Shown here: one piece after another, positions 26,201-36,390 of the stretch | Numbering within the stretch: position 1 is the first letter of the stretch | Layout: each line of letters opens with the position of its first letter | Assembly (NCBI RefSeq): GCF_964204645.1 | Contig: NC_134034.1 | Span: 5,699,414-5,763,413, forward strand | Source of the DNA: Tubulanus polymorphus | Taxonomy: Eukaryota > Nemertea > Palaeonemertea > Tubulaniformes > Tubulanidae | Reading direction: 5' to 3' | DNA length: 64,000 nt | Translations under genes and position numbers: made by a program | Notes under the pieces: generated by a model | Told to the model about the DNA's origin: nothing | Database searches by the model: none | The model's input: the letters and a program-made list of their open reading frames with translations, nothing else

Positions 26201-29200
26201 ATGGGATTGTAGTTCCTTCGGCGTATGATTATATGGAAACGGAAGTTGTGATTTGGCTTGCAGACGCAATGTTAAGATATCATACAGTGAGAAGTGTTGT
26301 CAATTGGATGTAGGTTAGTTTTACTTGCCGACATCGCCGACATCGGGAAAGAGATATCTAATATAGGTTAGTTTTACTTGCCGACATTGCCGGCATCGCC
26401 GACATTGGGATCGACGGATCCCAGCCACTTTATATGAGGGTAAATCACACAAACATCCAGCCTCTAGATCCCAGCCACTTTATGTGAGGGTATCCACGCA
26501 CACACCCAGCCCTCGATCCCACCCACTTTATATAAGGGTAATCCAGGCACACACCCAGCCCCTCAATCCCAGCCACTTTATATAAGGGTAATCCATGCAC
26601 GCACCGAGGGCCCTCGATCCCAGCCACTTTATGTAAGGGTGATCCACGCACACAACCAGCCCTTCGACCCCAGCCACTTTATGTAAGGGTAATCCACGCA
26701 CACATCCAGCCCCTAGATCCCAGCCACTTTATGTAAGGGTAATCCACGCACACATCCAGCCCCTAGATCCCAGCCACTTTATGTAAGGGTAATCCACGCA
26801 CACACCCAGCCCTCGATCCCAGCCACTTTATACAAGGGTAATCCACGCACACACCCAGCCCCTCGATCCAAGCCACTTTACATAAGGGTAATCAACGCAC
26901 ACACACAGCCCTCGATCCCAGCCACTTTATACAAGGGTAATCCACGCACACACCCAGCCCCTCGATCCATGCCACTTTACATAAGGGTAATCCACGCACA
27001 CACATAGCCCTCGATCCAAGCCACTTTATATAAGGGTAATCCACGCACACACCCAGTCCGTCGATCCCAATGTCGGCAATTTCTGCAAGTAAAACTTACA
27101 TTAAAAATCTATTTTCCAATGTCGGCAATGTCGGCGATGTCGGCAAGTAAAACTAACCTACATTAGATATCTCTTTCCCAATGTCGGCGATGTCGGCTAG
27201 TAAAACTAACCTACATAAAGATATCTTTCCCAATGTCGGCGATGTCGGCAAGTAAAACTAACCTACATTAAAAATCTCTTTTTCAATGTCGGCAATATCG
27301 GCGATGTCGGCAAGTAAAACTAACCTACACTGGTCTCTGGCACATTGATTTCTTTTTGTGATAAGTCTCGTCGTTCTAATTTTCCGTATACTATACTTGA
27401 GCCGTCAGCTACGTAAGCTCAGCTGACACATTGATTCCTTTTTGTGATAAGTCTCGTCGTTCTAATTTTCCGTGAGCCGTCAGCTACGTAAGCTCAGCTG
27501 ATAATAAATTTCTTGCGGTACAAATCGGAACAATGAACGTCGCCTAACCCAAACAGACTAGGATCAGCAAAAGTTTTTGCAGCGAAGCGAATTAATTACG
27601 AGAGAAGTATATGGGATATATATCAAAAATTTTGTTGATGTCCGAGCTGGACATGTGCTAGTAACAGGAGTTTACTTTTATTACTTAAACCATGTCTTAG
27701 GGATTTTTCAAATCTATTTTCGCAGTCGATTTTAACACGTTTCTAACACAGCCCCTCATATAAGTTGTGTATTCCAAATGATCTAGGTTTTAGGTCTGCA
27801 ACCTTGGAGACGCTTCCATAAATCATCTTGACCTTTTATGTATATTTGTATCTCCCAAAGGGGCATCAGCATAATACAAAATTGGATCGATCGGACACAA
27901 GATGGCCATCCTGTGACTTTTTTGTAGCCAAAATGTGAAAGTCAGACATGTGGCACACGATATATGAGGACCACAGTCCCAATGCTGTGTTGTATTGCCG
28001 TCCCAGATTTACATGGCAGACCTCGTATGATCAAAACTGACTTAAAATTCGTGCCAAATCTCAAGACAACTATCAAACGCACGAGATCAATTTTTAAATC
28101 AATTTTTGAAAGAAAGTTATATGTTCCTCAACATATGCTTATATATTCCAATGTTCCAATCTTTCCAACACAATTGACTAAGCCTATTTCACTTCAATTT
28201 GAAACACCCAGCTCGTGTCATGATCAGTAAAGATCCAACATCGAACATTCTCAAAATAGCAAACCCGGTTCAACGGTTTGCGTCAAGTTTGACATAACCA
28301 TGGCTACCACCATTTGCTGCTGAAAATTCAAAAATGTTAATCGGGGTACCGGTATTCAAGTGAAGACCGAGTGCTCACTGTTAGAAACCAAACCCACAAT
28401 TATCAAGTACATACATTTGATCCGACGTCTCGATTCTACATATGTAGAATCTTTTCTCGAACTCACGTTTTGCTTTTGTTCATACTTTAAATGTTTCATT
28501 TCTCGTGCATTATTTCAATTTTTTTCTTTTCCTGCAGTGCAAATAGGAATATTTCAGGAATTTTCATTTTCATGACTCGATAATTCAATATTGACATTTC
28601 TAAAACCTACTTCTGAATATGATTTCCGCATCTTATAAAATTACAGAATGTCGTATTTCCATGCATATTATTTGGAATCATGGGTTGTGCGGTGAATGTA
28701 TTATCGCATGTTGGTTTAGTGATGTATGGAGGGCTGGGAACCACGTAAGTATATACTAAAATGAATTTTCAAACCTGCACGATCCAGTATCAGACATGAT
28801 ATACATGATGCAGCGTTTCCCCAAACACGGGCGAGGTTCAGTAAATCTCCAAGTAATCATTCGATATTCCTAGAGGCGAAGGAGCCTGCTAATCGTTGAG
28901 GTTTTTAACTACTAGTGGATAAACCCGTGGTAACCTCGAACGCATTTTAAACGTAAAGCTTCCAACTTTTCGATTCATAGTAAGTAAATTAGGGAGCATT
29001 ACTGAATAGGAAGATTGAATGACTATAATGTGGTTGGCTTGTGATCACCTATTGTGGGTAATCGTATCTTTTTTCTGTTGCAGTGGATCCTCTCTCTCAA
29101 TGGTGATAACGTTCTTCTCAATGATGCTATTCTGCATAATCTATATCACGAGTACTGGATTTTACAAAAGAACTTGGTCAGGTATGATGATTTGAGGCGG

Positions 29201-32200
29201 ATATTCAAACTTGTACATGTATTAGGCGTGCTATTTCATGCATACAGACAGGGCCGCACCTAGCGGAGTACTAGCCCCCCCCCCCCCCCAGAAATTTAGG
29301 AAAAGTGTCCTACTTGCAAATATTATTGTTATATCCAATAGAACTGCCATTTTCGGGATTCTCTACACCCCCCCCCAAAGAAATTAAAAAATGAATTGCT
29401 AGGTACGACCCAGGCATTTAAAAAGATTTATACAATACGTGTTTTGGGGCGCGATTAAATTTAGACTCTCTGGTAAATCGCGCAATGTGTGCAACGCCGT
29501 TTACACAAATGGTGCATTTGCTGAATGGTTCACGTAAATCGATTATATTAATCGTTAATTGATTCCAATGACGCTCTCTGCCCGGCGCGTACCACAATGG
29601 AAATTTCATGACGTCATTGAAATGTTTATTGAATTTTGCGTTTGTTTGCACCAGCTAAATCTAAACCGTAAATCGAATCGCCTTAAAAAACGCGTGTGAT
29701 CTTAGTTCGCTCTACTTTCCATCTTTAAGCTTGTTTTGCAAGTATTTCTGCGTGGATTTTCCAAACCCTCTGGGACACTAGTATACTATTTGAACCAAAA
29801 ACATATTTCCATACACCAATTTTGAAAGGTTCTCAAGCCTTGATAATATGTAATACGGAATTTTTCATTGGTATGTTTTTCAGGTTGGTCGATGGATTCT
29901 TTACAAGATTGGGGTTCATTTTGCGCATTAGCTGTACCCGGTTTATTCATGTTAGTTTTAGAATGGGGCGCGTTTGAAATCGGAACATTTCTGACTGGTA
30001 AGATAATAACTTTATTGTCTGAAAGATGAATATATATGCCACGAAAGATTACATCCCAATGGTACAGGATGGCCGCGAGGGTAGTTTGGAAACGGTTTCA
30101 GACTCGTAGACTCGATTGCGTGATATCTGACATCAGCTTATCACGCAACTAGTATTAAACATGTTAAAACACCATTATAGAAACTAATTAGTTTAGAATT
30201 TGATCAAAATTTTTGAATACGATTTCAGGATTGATAGGAGTTGTGCCACTTGATGCCCAAACGATTGTATTTCATTTAGAGGGTATTTCCTATATGGTAA
30301 GAAATATGTCTTTCTTTCGATTCATTTACTCACATCGGGCACTCCAGCCTGGTTTTCACGAGTGGGTTCCAGAAGCTTTTTACATGCGGCTTTTTCTAGC
30401 AATGTGAAGGCACCGTGAGCGACAACAAGCACAAGTGCATGGTCACCACAACAACGGAATTTCACTAAATTTGCCATTTGCAAATAAGTATATATGTATT
30501 TTCACAAATAGATACCATTGGGATTGTCTATAGCTGCGAATATTAGAACGGGACAATTCTTGGGTAGAGAGGATGCAATAAGCGCCAAGCGGACAGGAAT
30601 CGTGTGTATTATTTTAGCGTGTAAGTACAATGTTGGTAATCAGTCGTTATTTCTTTGAAGTTTACACGTAACCATGTACATCAAACATATAGTCGCCTGC
30701 ATTAATTGGCTGTATACATCAACAGCCCTACTTTCTATAAGTGAATTCAAATGAAAACTGAAAAATTTAACATAATTACCCATACATTGTACGTACGATG
30801 CCATACTTGCAACGGGGCGTCCCGATTAACTTACAGCCAGCCCCTCGCTTGTCGAGATCAAGTACCAAGACCTGTTTTAGTCTATATCTCACACCTGACG
30901 ATGATCTCTAGGGTGAGATCGAAACGTCGTGTTCTTATATTTTAGATTGTTTCAATAAATAAATTCTCGATTTTAGATTACTTTTAATTTGTAAATAGTG
31001 GGTTTTTATCTTATCATCTGTTCACCACGTTTGAGTGTGGTTATCGTACTACCAAGTACCAATTATTGCAAGACGTGGTGTTTCCGATAACATGAATGGT
31101 CCAGTTGGTCAATACTTATACAAATAACTGAGATTGATTTGAATTTAGGCTTACTCGTATGCACCCTGGTGGCATACATTCATAGGTGTGGCTTCCAGAT
31201 CAAACCCTTGGAGATTTGTTTGCATTTTTCATATATATTTTGTTACTATTTCGTTGGTTTCGTCACACCAATTGAAACCAATCTTCCCTGGATTGTCCAC
31301 CATTTGGATTACGTATTTTTGCGTATAATCGATTTAAATATGGCGTATAACTATCCAGAAATGAAAAATATCCATAAATATTCAGTGAATTATTTCATAT
31401 TTACTACGAATAAGTTTTGATCTAATCAAAATTATGCCTTTGTTGCTACAAATTATATGTACAACGTCGTAAGAATTTCTACGGAGAAGTTTATACGCAC
31501 GAAAATAGTCCGTATATTTGTCTGGATAGGCTTAAGAAAAAACAACAAAGAAGGTTTCGTGTATTTAGAATATCTTGTCGGCGTAGATAATGGAAGGTGA
31601 ATACTGAATAAGATTTTGGGACGAGATATTGGTGGCCGTGAGAATTCTAAATTACGAAAAATGCGTATAATGCGAATATTAATTTCGATCATAAATTCAG
31701 ATCATTTGATACTTCATATTTTAGAAATATAGGTGGATTATTTCTGATCATTACTGAACTATTTGTGATTAAAAACCAAGATTCTATTTCAGGCTGTTGC
31801 GCAGCTGTGATGAGTTTAATTTTGGGTACGTTGAGGTACTATTTACCACAGATATTTACAAATCATATGTAAGTAAATAACAAATCAAAAAGCGCGTTTC
31901 ATTTTGGTGCGACAAAACAAAAAGTTTCTCATTTGTCTGCGTGATTATTCATTTGTTTTGTATTATTTCGCTATGTTGCCTTCATTTGCTGATATGTGAA
32001 TTAGTACGCATATGGTTCGAATGAGCCAGACCATAGGCTAAAAGAAGCCGTATGATCAATGCAAATCCCTATCTTGCTCCACCTTCGTCATTGAGCAAGG
32101 CCGCAGGCCTCTATTTCTGGAGGATATCATTCCGAGATGACAAACTTATTGCTTCCGAGTTTGCTTACGTTCAGTGACGTTAACGTGGGGATTTTGTATT

Positions 32201-35200
32201 TATTCACCGATAGTTTCGAAGAGTTACTTAATTGCTGTATGCTACTACAAATCTACCAATCAATTCCAAATCTTTTTTAGGGATGTTGTTGAGTATTCAG
32301 CGGATTTACTGATCATTCTTGCTACTTATATGGTGTTTAATTGCATACAGGTACGTTCCTTCTCAGCCCCTGGGCTCAAAAAAACCAAAATTAGAACATC
32401 ACAGTGCAGGCCCGTGAGCAGGTTTACAGGTAACCCCTCTTTGCTTGATAGTGCCCTCTTTCTGAGGTACTTTTTATGATATAAACTGAGAGAAAGAAGG
32501 CATCATTGGGCACCCTTTCCACAAAAAGGTCACCTTCATATAGACGCAAGGGGCGATCTCTTTTGTAGAAAAGGCACTTGTTATGCTAGACGGCATCCTT
32601 TCCACAAAGAGGACACCTTTATTGACGCAAATCTTTCAAAAATAGCACTTTTTAGTACCTCCGGGCTCCCTTTCCATAAAAAAGATGTCAATTTTTACAT
32701 TCAGATAACCTTAGATTTCTTCCTGGGCCTGGAACCCCCAAGCCTCCGCCCTAGTTTATGAACCCAAGAACTTTATTGGTTGGATTGACCCCAGAACAAA
32801 GATATAATGGTGGCAGCCACTGTTCTGTAATTCTGTAATATTCTTTAAAATTAGCTGCCCTTTTATACGAAATAGCCTCCACTCTCTTAATCCTGCCTAC
32901 GGGCCTGCAGAGTGTGACTGGTAACAATCTAAAATGGCTCGGTATGAACATGCTGGGTATTGCATTTTCTTCCTTTTTGAAGCCATAAGAGTTGGCAGAT
33001 ATTAAATAATGAAACAAATGTCTTGTGATTTATTTCAGGGGGTATGTGCAGGCATTTTGAGGGGCTGTGGAAGGCAGCTAATAGGTGCTATAGCGGTGTT
33101 CATCGCGTATTATGTGCTGGCGCTACCTATCGGTGTCCCAGTCATGTTCAAAACTCACTTAGAAGCAAGGGGTACGTCTTCTTTATTTTCATACCATGAC
33201 CATCATAACTGATATTTTATCCTTTTGCTGCTATGCAAACTTATGATTACCAGCCAATAATACCATACCTTGATAATTTCCATATTTCAGGATATTGGTG
33301 GGGATTGACGATTGGACTGTTTGTCGAGGCCATGTCCTTTTTAATTATATTTGCAAAAACTGATTGGAACTATCAAGTGGAACAGGTAGATGCATACTGG
33401 GATCAGAATGGAAATGATGGGGTTTGTCAGTGTGGTTGAGGACTGTTGATTTTTTGGCCGAGTATAAGATGTTTTCATTTTGTTAAAGGCGAGAAAGAGG
33501 GCCGGTTTCACTGATGATATGGCAGGACCAGTTGAAGAAGATATCATTTTATCCAGCGAGAAGATACCCGCTAAAATAATGCTATCCCGCGAACATATCC
33601 CGATGCTGTCGAAAGAGCATATCGCGTTAGATTACAAGTCCAGTTTTCGCAGCCTTCAATGTCACAACAGCCCGCCGAAAGAAACAAACAATCAAAGCAA
33701 TTTAGGAAAATACCGAGCTGGAAATTTTGACGCTTCTAACTCAAGTCTACCTCATGATAGGGGTAACTTAAGACCGGAGGGTAAACGCACATTCTCACAG
33801 ACGGACTCGGTATTTTCATCACGGGATCGCAGTGTGTCAAGGCTAGAAACGAGCGGAAGTCCGAGAACACTGTTTGGTGTAGACAAGAATTATACAAGTT
33901 CCTACTCAATTGCGGGTTCTCACATGAGTGATTCTAGTCGTACGTATTTCTTTACAACAACCTAATACATAGAATTCCAAATGTAATGCTTTCATCTTGT
34001 TTCATAGCGTCTTGGTGCAATGTCGTCTGTTATACAAACAGATAATTCGTCGTTTTCTCTTATCATCTACACTTGCAACGGTGGGCACTCCGACAAGCTT
34101 TTGGGGACATTTTACCATTGTGGGTGAATATCGATGGAAAATATTTAAATCAATGGTGGTTGACAAACAGTATTTTGATTTGTATTCATTAGTAAACCTT
34201 GATTGTGTATTTTCTAGGAAATAATGCCGATTTTAGGTACGTTTGGATTCAAGTAATGGCTTTGAGCTCGCACTTTGCGCTTTTATTGTGTGCATACGAT
34301 TGTAGCTGCACCGTTTGTGTCATACACAACTTTGTCACAAACGAATTACAAGGACCTTTATCATTATGTTCTTCTTGGTTCTATCTTCAGTTATTTTAGG
34401 TTTTCTATATTTCTATATTTTTTTTAATGAATTAGCCACAGCATTCTGTCTGTTTAAGCCAACTTGGGACTAGTCCCAGCGGGCTGTTGCATTTACTTCA
34501 CTTATCGTACGGCTGACTGTAGCCAGCATCTATAGTTTTCTATTGGTATTGATATAACCCTTAGGTACCGTATCCAACTCCCCTCGGCACAACTGAAACC
34601 CAAAAATATGCCCGATCAGAATCAAGTTGTTCGGCTTGTGGCCATTTTGGTTCGGAAAAATCAGCACGTTTGTACATTTTTTATGTTTTCATGGGAGATT
34701 TTGAAGACGCTTTATAAATTGATTGTCTTGAGGTTTCGGATGCATATTTATCCCTCCGGGGCATTGCATCAGAAGAATGATCGGAAAGTGTATTGTTCTC
34801 GCGACCAGGGGGAGTTGAACATTATTACATATTTTGATTTATATTGGAACCTATTTATATTTTGTGTTCTCAATAGTAATATTCACAATCTCAATAGCAA
34901 AGTTGTAGATCATGAAATTATCTATGATTGTGGGGATTTTCAAGTCATTAGCTTGTTCATACATTCACCAGGGGGCGTTGAATGGTGGAATTACGTAGTG
35001 TTGCCATTTATGTTGGGACCTATGCGTATTTTGTTACCACATTCAATTGCAAACTCATAGCTTATGGGCTGTCCGTTAAAGATGTTCAAGATCGATGGGG
35101 GAGAGAGTTTGTGAATTTTGGACTTTTGAAGTTTGGACTTCACTTCCTATGTAAGCCAGAACAATTCGTATCACTTAGAGCATTACATTGATGATAACTT

Positions 35201-36199
35201 CAACTTCAAAATAGAGGAGAAATGGTTCACACACGCATTTCACGTGGGCATGGTGTCCCAACACTAGTTTATCCAGTTCATTCTGGTTTCCTTGTTCTTT
35301 TCAGCTTTTTTTCTATAACTTTTGATGATCCCGAGTTTCTGTTTTGATCATCATTTCATCTATTCAGTTCTTGCTCGTTTAAAATTCGCTTGACATAGTT
35401 TTCATGTATTTCTGGTCATGCCGGACCCCAGGGGTGGATCTAGGATTTTCCATGGGGGTGTCCAATGAGAAAAAAGGGCACTTTTTACGAAATACCACGT
35501 ACTCTGAATACTTCTACACCATTTTAGGGGGTGCTTTCGGTCATTTCATGCGTTGAAATAATATTATAGGTGGAAAACCTTGGTCAAAAAAATTTTAGGG
35601 TGACATTTTTGAGGGCACTTCAAAGTTGAGGGGGGGGGGTTCGGACACCCCGACATCCCCCTTAGATCCGCCCTGGACCCAGTTTTACAGCAGCTCAGAA
35701 TCAATATTGATTAGAAACTCATTGATTAACTCATTGAAAATGAACTAATTTCAGCTCATAGTTAGCTTTACATTGACCGTGGAACTGCATCCAGCAGGGG
35801 ATTTTTGGGAATTGAGAAATTCTAACGATATTCTGACATGAAGATTTACTTTCAGGAGCTGGAAAACCGAGACGAATTGAAGTGCTGAAATTATACAACG
35901 GTCCACATGTTGGTAGTCAGCAGAACATTCACGTACAGGAGCGGAATGAGAATCCAGTTCGTCTATCTTTTAGACAAATACTTCTTCGCCGTGGATTAAC
36001 GATAGGTTTGCTTCTGGTTTTTCTGGCAGTAGGAGTATTTTTACGCCTGAGATTCGCTGTCGAATACCCTCTTAAGCTGAACTGCATTCCGATGCCACAA
36101 AATAGTTCACATTTACCAGGAAATGTGACAGGGTCATATTACTGTAATAGCGCTGATATAATAAATGTAACGACGATATCAAATACAACGTTCGGTTGA
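17209..36199 (+). CDS. SLC47A-like: MATE-family multidrug and toxin extrusion protein (SLC47-like), complete, 18 coding exons
   Basis: Exons: 17209-17385, 20820-20921, 23932-24000, 24963-25011, 25147-25246, 25788-25830, 25991-26035, 28647-28744, 29084-29181, 29884-29997, 30229-30296, 30512-30620, 31793-31868, 32281-32350, 33039-33171, 33291-33385, 33489-33939, 35856-36199; joined 2241 nt, 746 aa. MATE exporters swap protons for organic cations across the plasma membrane. Landmarks: EAVCVIKLSWP before TM1, FCGRLGHEELGGVALAHT, CAALDTLISQ-SYGG, LEWGAFEIGTFL (E287, E292 match hMATE1 E273, E278), GILRGCG, and RRGLTIGLLLVFLAVGVFL as TM13 (679-697). The tail after TM13 has four N-glycosylation sequons, consistent with an extracellular C-terminus. 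Intron 1 needs a GC-AG border. Human MATE1 is 570 aa; the excess is a 150-residue Ser-rich loop (exon 17). Positions equivalent to E300 and E389 are H314 and N403. Confidence 0.92.
17816..17857. repeat. Perfect 42-bp palindrome
   Basis: Each arm is ACCATGGACGTATAAACTAG plus A, centred on AGATCT between 17836 and 17837, with no mismatch. It lies in MATE intron 1. Confidence 0.95.
17900..17990 (-). repeat. tRNA-derived SINE relic or tRNA pseudogene
   Basis: On the minus strand, TAGCTCAGTAGC is a near-consensus A box. About 53 bases further, GGATTCGAGAGCC is a mutated B box. The acceptor stem does not pair convincingly, so this is not called a functional tRNA. Confidence 0.5.
18156..18212. repeat. 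Perfect 57-bp hairpin (28-bp arms, 1-base centre)
   Basis: Arms start CACAGAAATAGCGGGCG and run to the centre at 18184 without mismatch. Found in MATE intron 1 between the 42-bp palindrome and the next foldback. Confidence 0.95.
18249..18389. repeat. Imperfect foldback made of two head-to-head hammerhead-like arms
   Basis: The arms run from CTATTTTATTTGACGCACGAG to its inverted copy near 18389, with a GGTGAATGAGTCATTCACC palindrome in the middle. Each arm, read outward from the centre, begins CACCTGATGAAGCTA and ends GTGCGTCAAATAAAATAG. It lies in MATE intron 1. Confidence 0.8.
18330..18370 (+). ncRNA. Hammerhead-ribozyme-like motif (plus-strand arm)
   Basis: Order: CAC, CTGATGA core, one extra A, stem II GCTA...TAGC, GAAA, GC, TT, GTG. 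CAC and GTG give a 3-bp stem I; AGCT after GAA is self-complementary, as in minimal stem III. The other arm (18262-18309, minus) has GCTACT...AGTAGC as stem II but GTAA instead of GAAA. Activity is not established. Confidence 0.35.
19530..19960. repeat. Three diverged tandem units of about 120 bp
   Basis: Blocks with GTGTTCTAGACACTAC (19572), GTGCTCTACATACATC (19694) and GTGCTGTAGACACCAC (19811) recur with a preceding GGCCACC/GGCTGCC/GTCCACC segment and a following CTTGAAAGTTG-like segment. They lie in MATE intron 1. Confidence 0.5.
21006..22263 (+). mobile_element. Helentron/HINE-like non-autonomous repeat, copy B
   Basis: Starts TTTTAGCCCACTTGGGAC and ends GTCCCTGGACCCCTAG followed by T. 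The 12-mer GCCCACTTGGGA is near both ends in opposite orientation. The interior has a CGTCCGTCC run, a unique part, then four tandem units of about 153 bp each marked by CACCAGGGGGCGTTGAAT (21715, 21867, 22021, 22174). A CCACTTCCCAAGTGG hairpin sits just before the 3' end. Subterminal inverted repeats, internal tandem repeats, 3' hairpin and a CTAG-T end are HINE/DINE-1 traits. It lies in MATE intron 2. Confidence 0.75.
22299..23763 (+). mobile_element. HINE-like repeat, diverged copy or two fragments (C)
   Basis: Segments AAAGCCCCAGTGGGCCATTT (22310) and TTTTGCCCACTCGGGG (22949) both look like 5' ends. The 3' end at about 23763 retains AGATTGTTGTGTATTTCGG and an AAGTGGGATGATGTCCCT segment. 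Much more diverged than copy B, so older. Confidence 0.5.
25315..25535 (+). repeat. Three dispersed copies of AATCTATCACGCTG
   Basis: GGAATCTATCACGCTGTTGT or GCTGCTGT occurs at about 25318, 25406 and 25520 in MATE intron 5, each after a GTGGTA or GTTGTA-like block. It is probably a decayed short tandem array. Confidence 0.5.
26311..26413. repeat. Left inverted arm of the minisatellite element (2 units)
   Basis: Two units of TAGGTTAGTTTTACTTGCC followed by GACATCGCCGACAT. The right arm at 27068-27330 has the same units in reverse complement. Confidence 0.85.
26414..27066. repeat. Minisatellite, 13 units of about 50 bp
   Basis: Each unit reads roughly GATCCCAGCCACTTTATGTA, then AGGGTAATCCACGCAC and ACACCCAGCCCCTC. 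Units 6 and 7 are identical. Units 9-10 and 11-12 form an alternating dimer (TACAAGGG, then ACATAAGGG), a small higher-order repeat. It lies in MATE intron 7. Confidence 0.95.
27068..27330. repeat. Right inverted arm of the minisatellite element (5 units)
   Basis: Five units, period about 50-68 bp, each with AATGTCGGCGATGTCGGC and AAGTAAAACTAACCTACA, separated by TTAGATATCTCTTTCC-type spacers. This is the reverse complement of the left arm. Confidence 0.9.
27341..27502. repeat. Two-copy tandem duplication with a palindromic module
   Basis: Both copies carry CACATTGATT, TTTTTGTGATAAGTCTCGTC and then GAGCCGTCAGCTACGTAAGC. The first has an extra 11-12 bases (ATACTATACTT). The module contains AGCTnACGTAAGCT-type inverted symmetry. 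Confidence 0.85.
29249..29412. mobile_element. MITE with CAGGGCCGCACCTAGC termini
   Basis: The left CAGGGCCGCACCTAGC is inverted at the right as GCTAGGTACGACCCAG. Two poly-C runs and AGAAATTA-like segments lie inside. It is in MATE intron 9. Confidence 0.65.
30891..30932 (+). ncRNA. Hammerhead-ribozyme-like motif
   Basis: Stem I ACAC (30891-30894) pairs with GTGT (30929-30932). Core CTGACGA (30895-30901) fits C3 U4 G5 A6 N7 G8 A9. One extra T follows, then stem II GATCTC/GAGATC around TAGGGT, then GAAA and CGTC. ACGT can act as a self-complementary minimal stem III, as in dimeric hammerheads of Penelope elements and retrozymes. The extra base after A9 departs from consensus, so activity is uncertain. 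A related sequence is at 8390-8435 (minus). It lies in MATE intron 12. Confidence 0.5.
32360..32745. repeat. Diverged short tandem blocks
   Basis: GGCACCCTTTCCACAAAAAG, GGCATCCTTTCCACAAAGAG and CTCCCTTTCCATAAAAAAG recur about 90 bp apart in MATE intron 14. No coding potential. Confidence 0.45.
34453..35273 (+). mobile_element. HINE-like repeat, copy D
   Basis: Starts near AGCCAACTTGGGACTAGTCC and ends near GGGCATGGTGTCCCAACACT. It keeps one clear CACCAGGGGGCGTTGAATG unit (34967) and a diverged first unit. Open frames inside (34608-35191) are incidental. It lies in MATE intron 17. Confidence 0.65.
35429..35675. mobile_element. MITE with CAGGGGTGGATCTAGG termini and GACCC duplication
   Basis: The left CAGGGGTGGATCTAGG is inverted at the right as CTTAGATCCGCCCTG. 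A direct GACCC flanks both sides (35424-35428, 35676-35680), as expected for a target-site duplication. It lies in MATE intron 17. Confidence 0.75.
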
Positions 36200-36384
36200 A
36201 CCAAGATTTTTAGATAGATGACTTGGCCTTTATCTTGGTTGATCACGCATTCATGTACATATGCCCCTGAATGCGTTCGAAATCGCAAAAATACACACCT
36301 TGAACAAATCATTGTACATGTAATACATGCACATGAGAATAGAAATAAAAGGCAGTTACAATGTAACTGTATAGCTGATAGTAA

Positions 36385-36390
36385 AATAAA
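36385..36390 (+). terminator. Candidate poly(A) signal of the MATE gene
   Basis: AATAAA lies 186 bases after the stop codon, a normal distance for a short 3' UTR. I cannot see a cleavage site directly. Confidence 0.5.

Noticed and set aside
26414-27066. CRISPR-like array
   Set aside because: Units are contiguous with no unique spacers, in a eukaryotic intron; this is a minisatellite.
34217-34237. Possible 19-nt micro-exon in MATE intron 17 (TTTTCTAG before, GTACGT after)
   Set aside because: Including it shifts the frame and gives an early stop in exon 18, while direct joining of 33939 to 35856 keeps a frame that encodes the conserved TM13.
34608-35191. Open frames of 150 and 69 codons
   Set aside because: They lie wholly inside a HINE-like repeat copy and show no domain.
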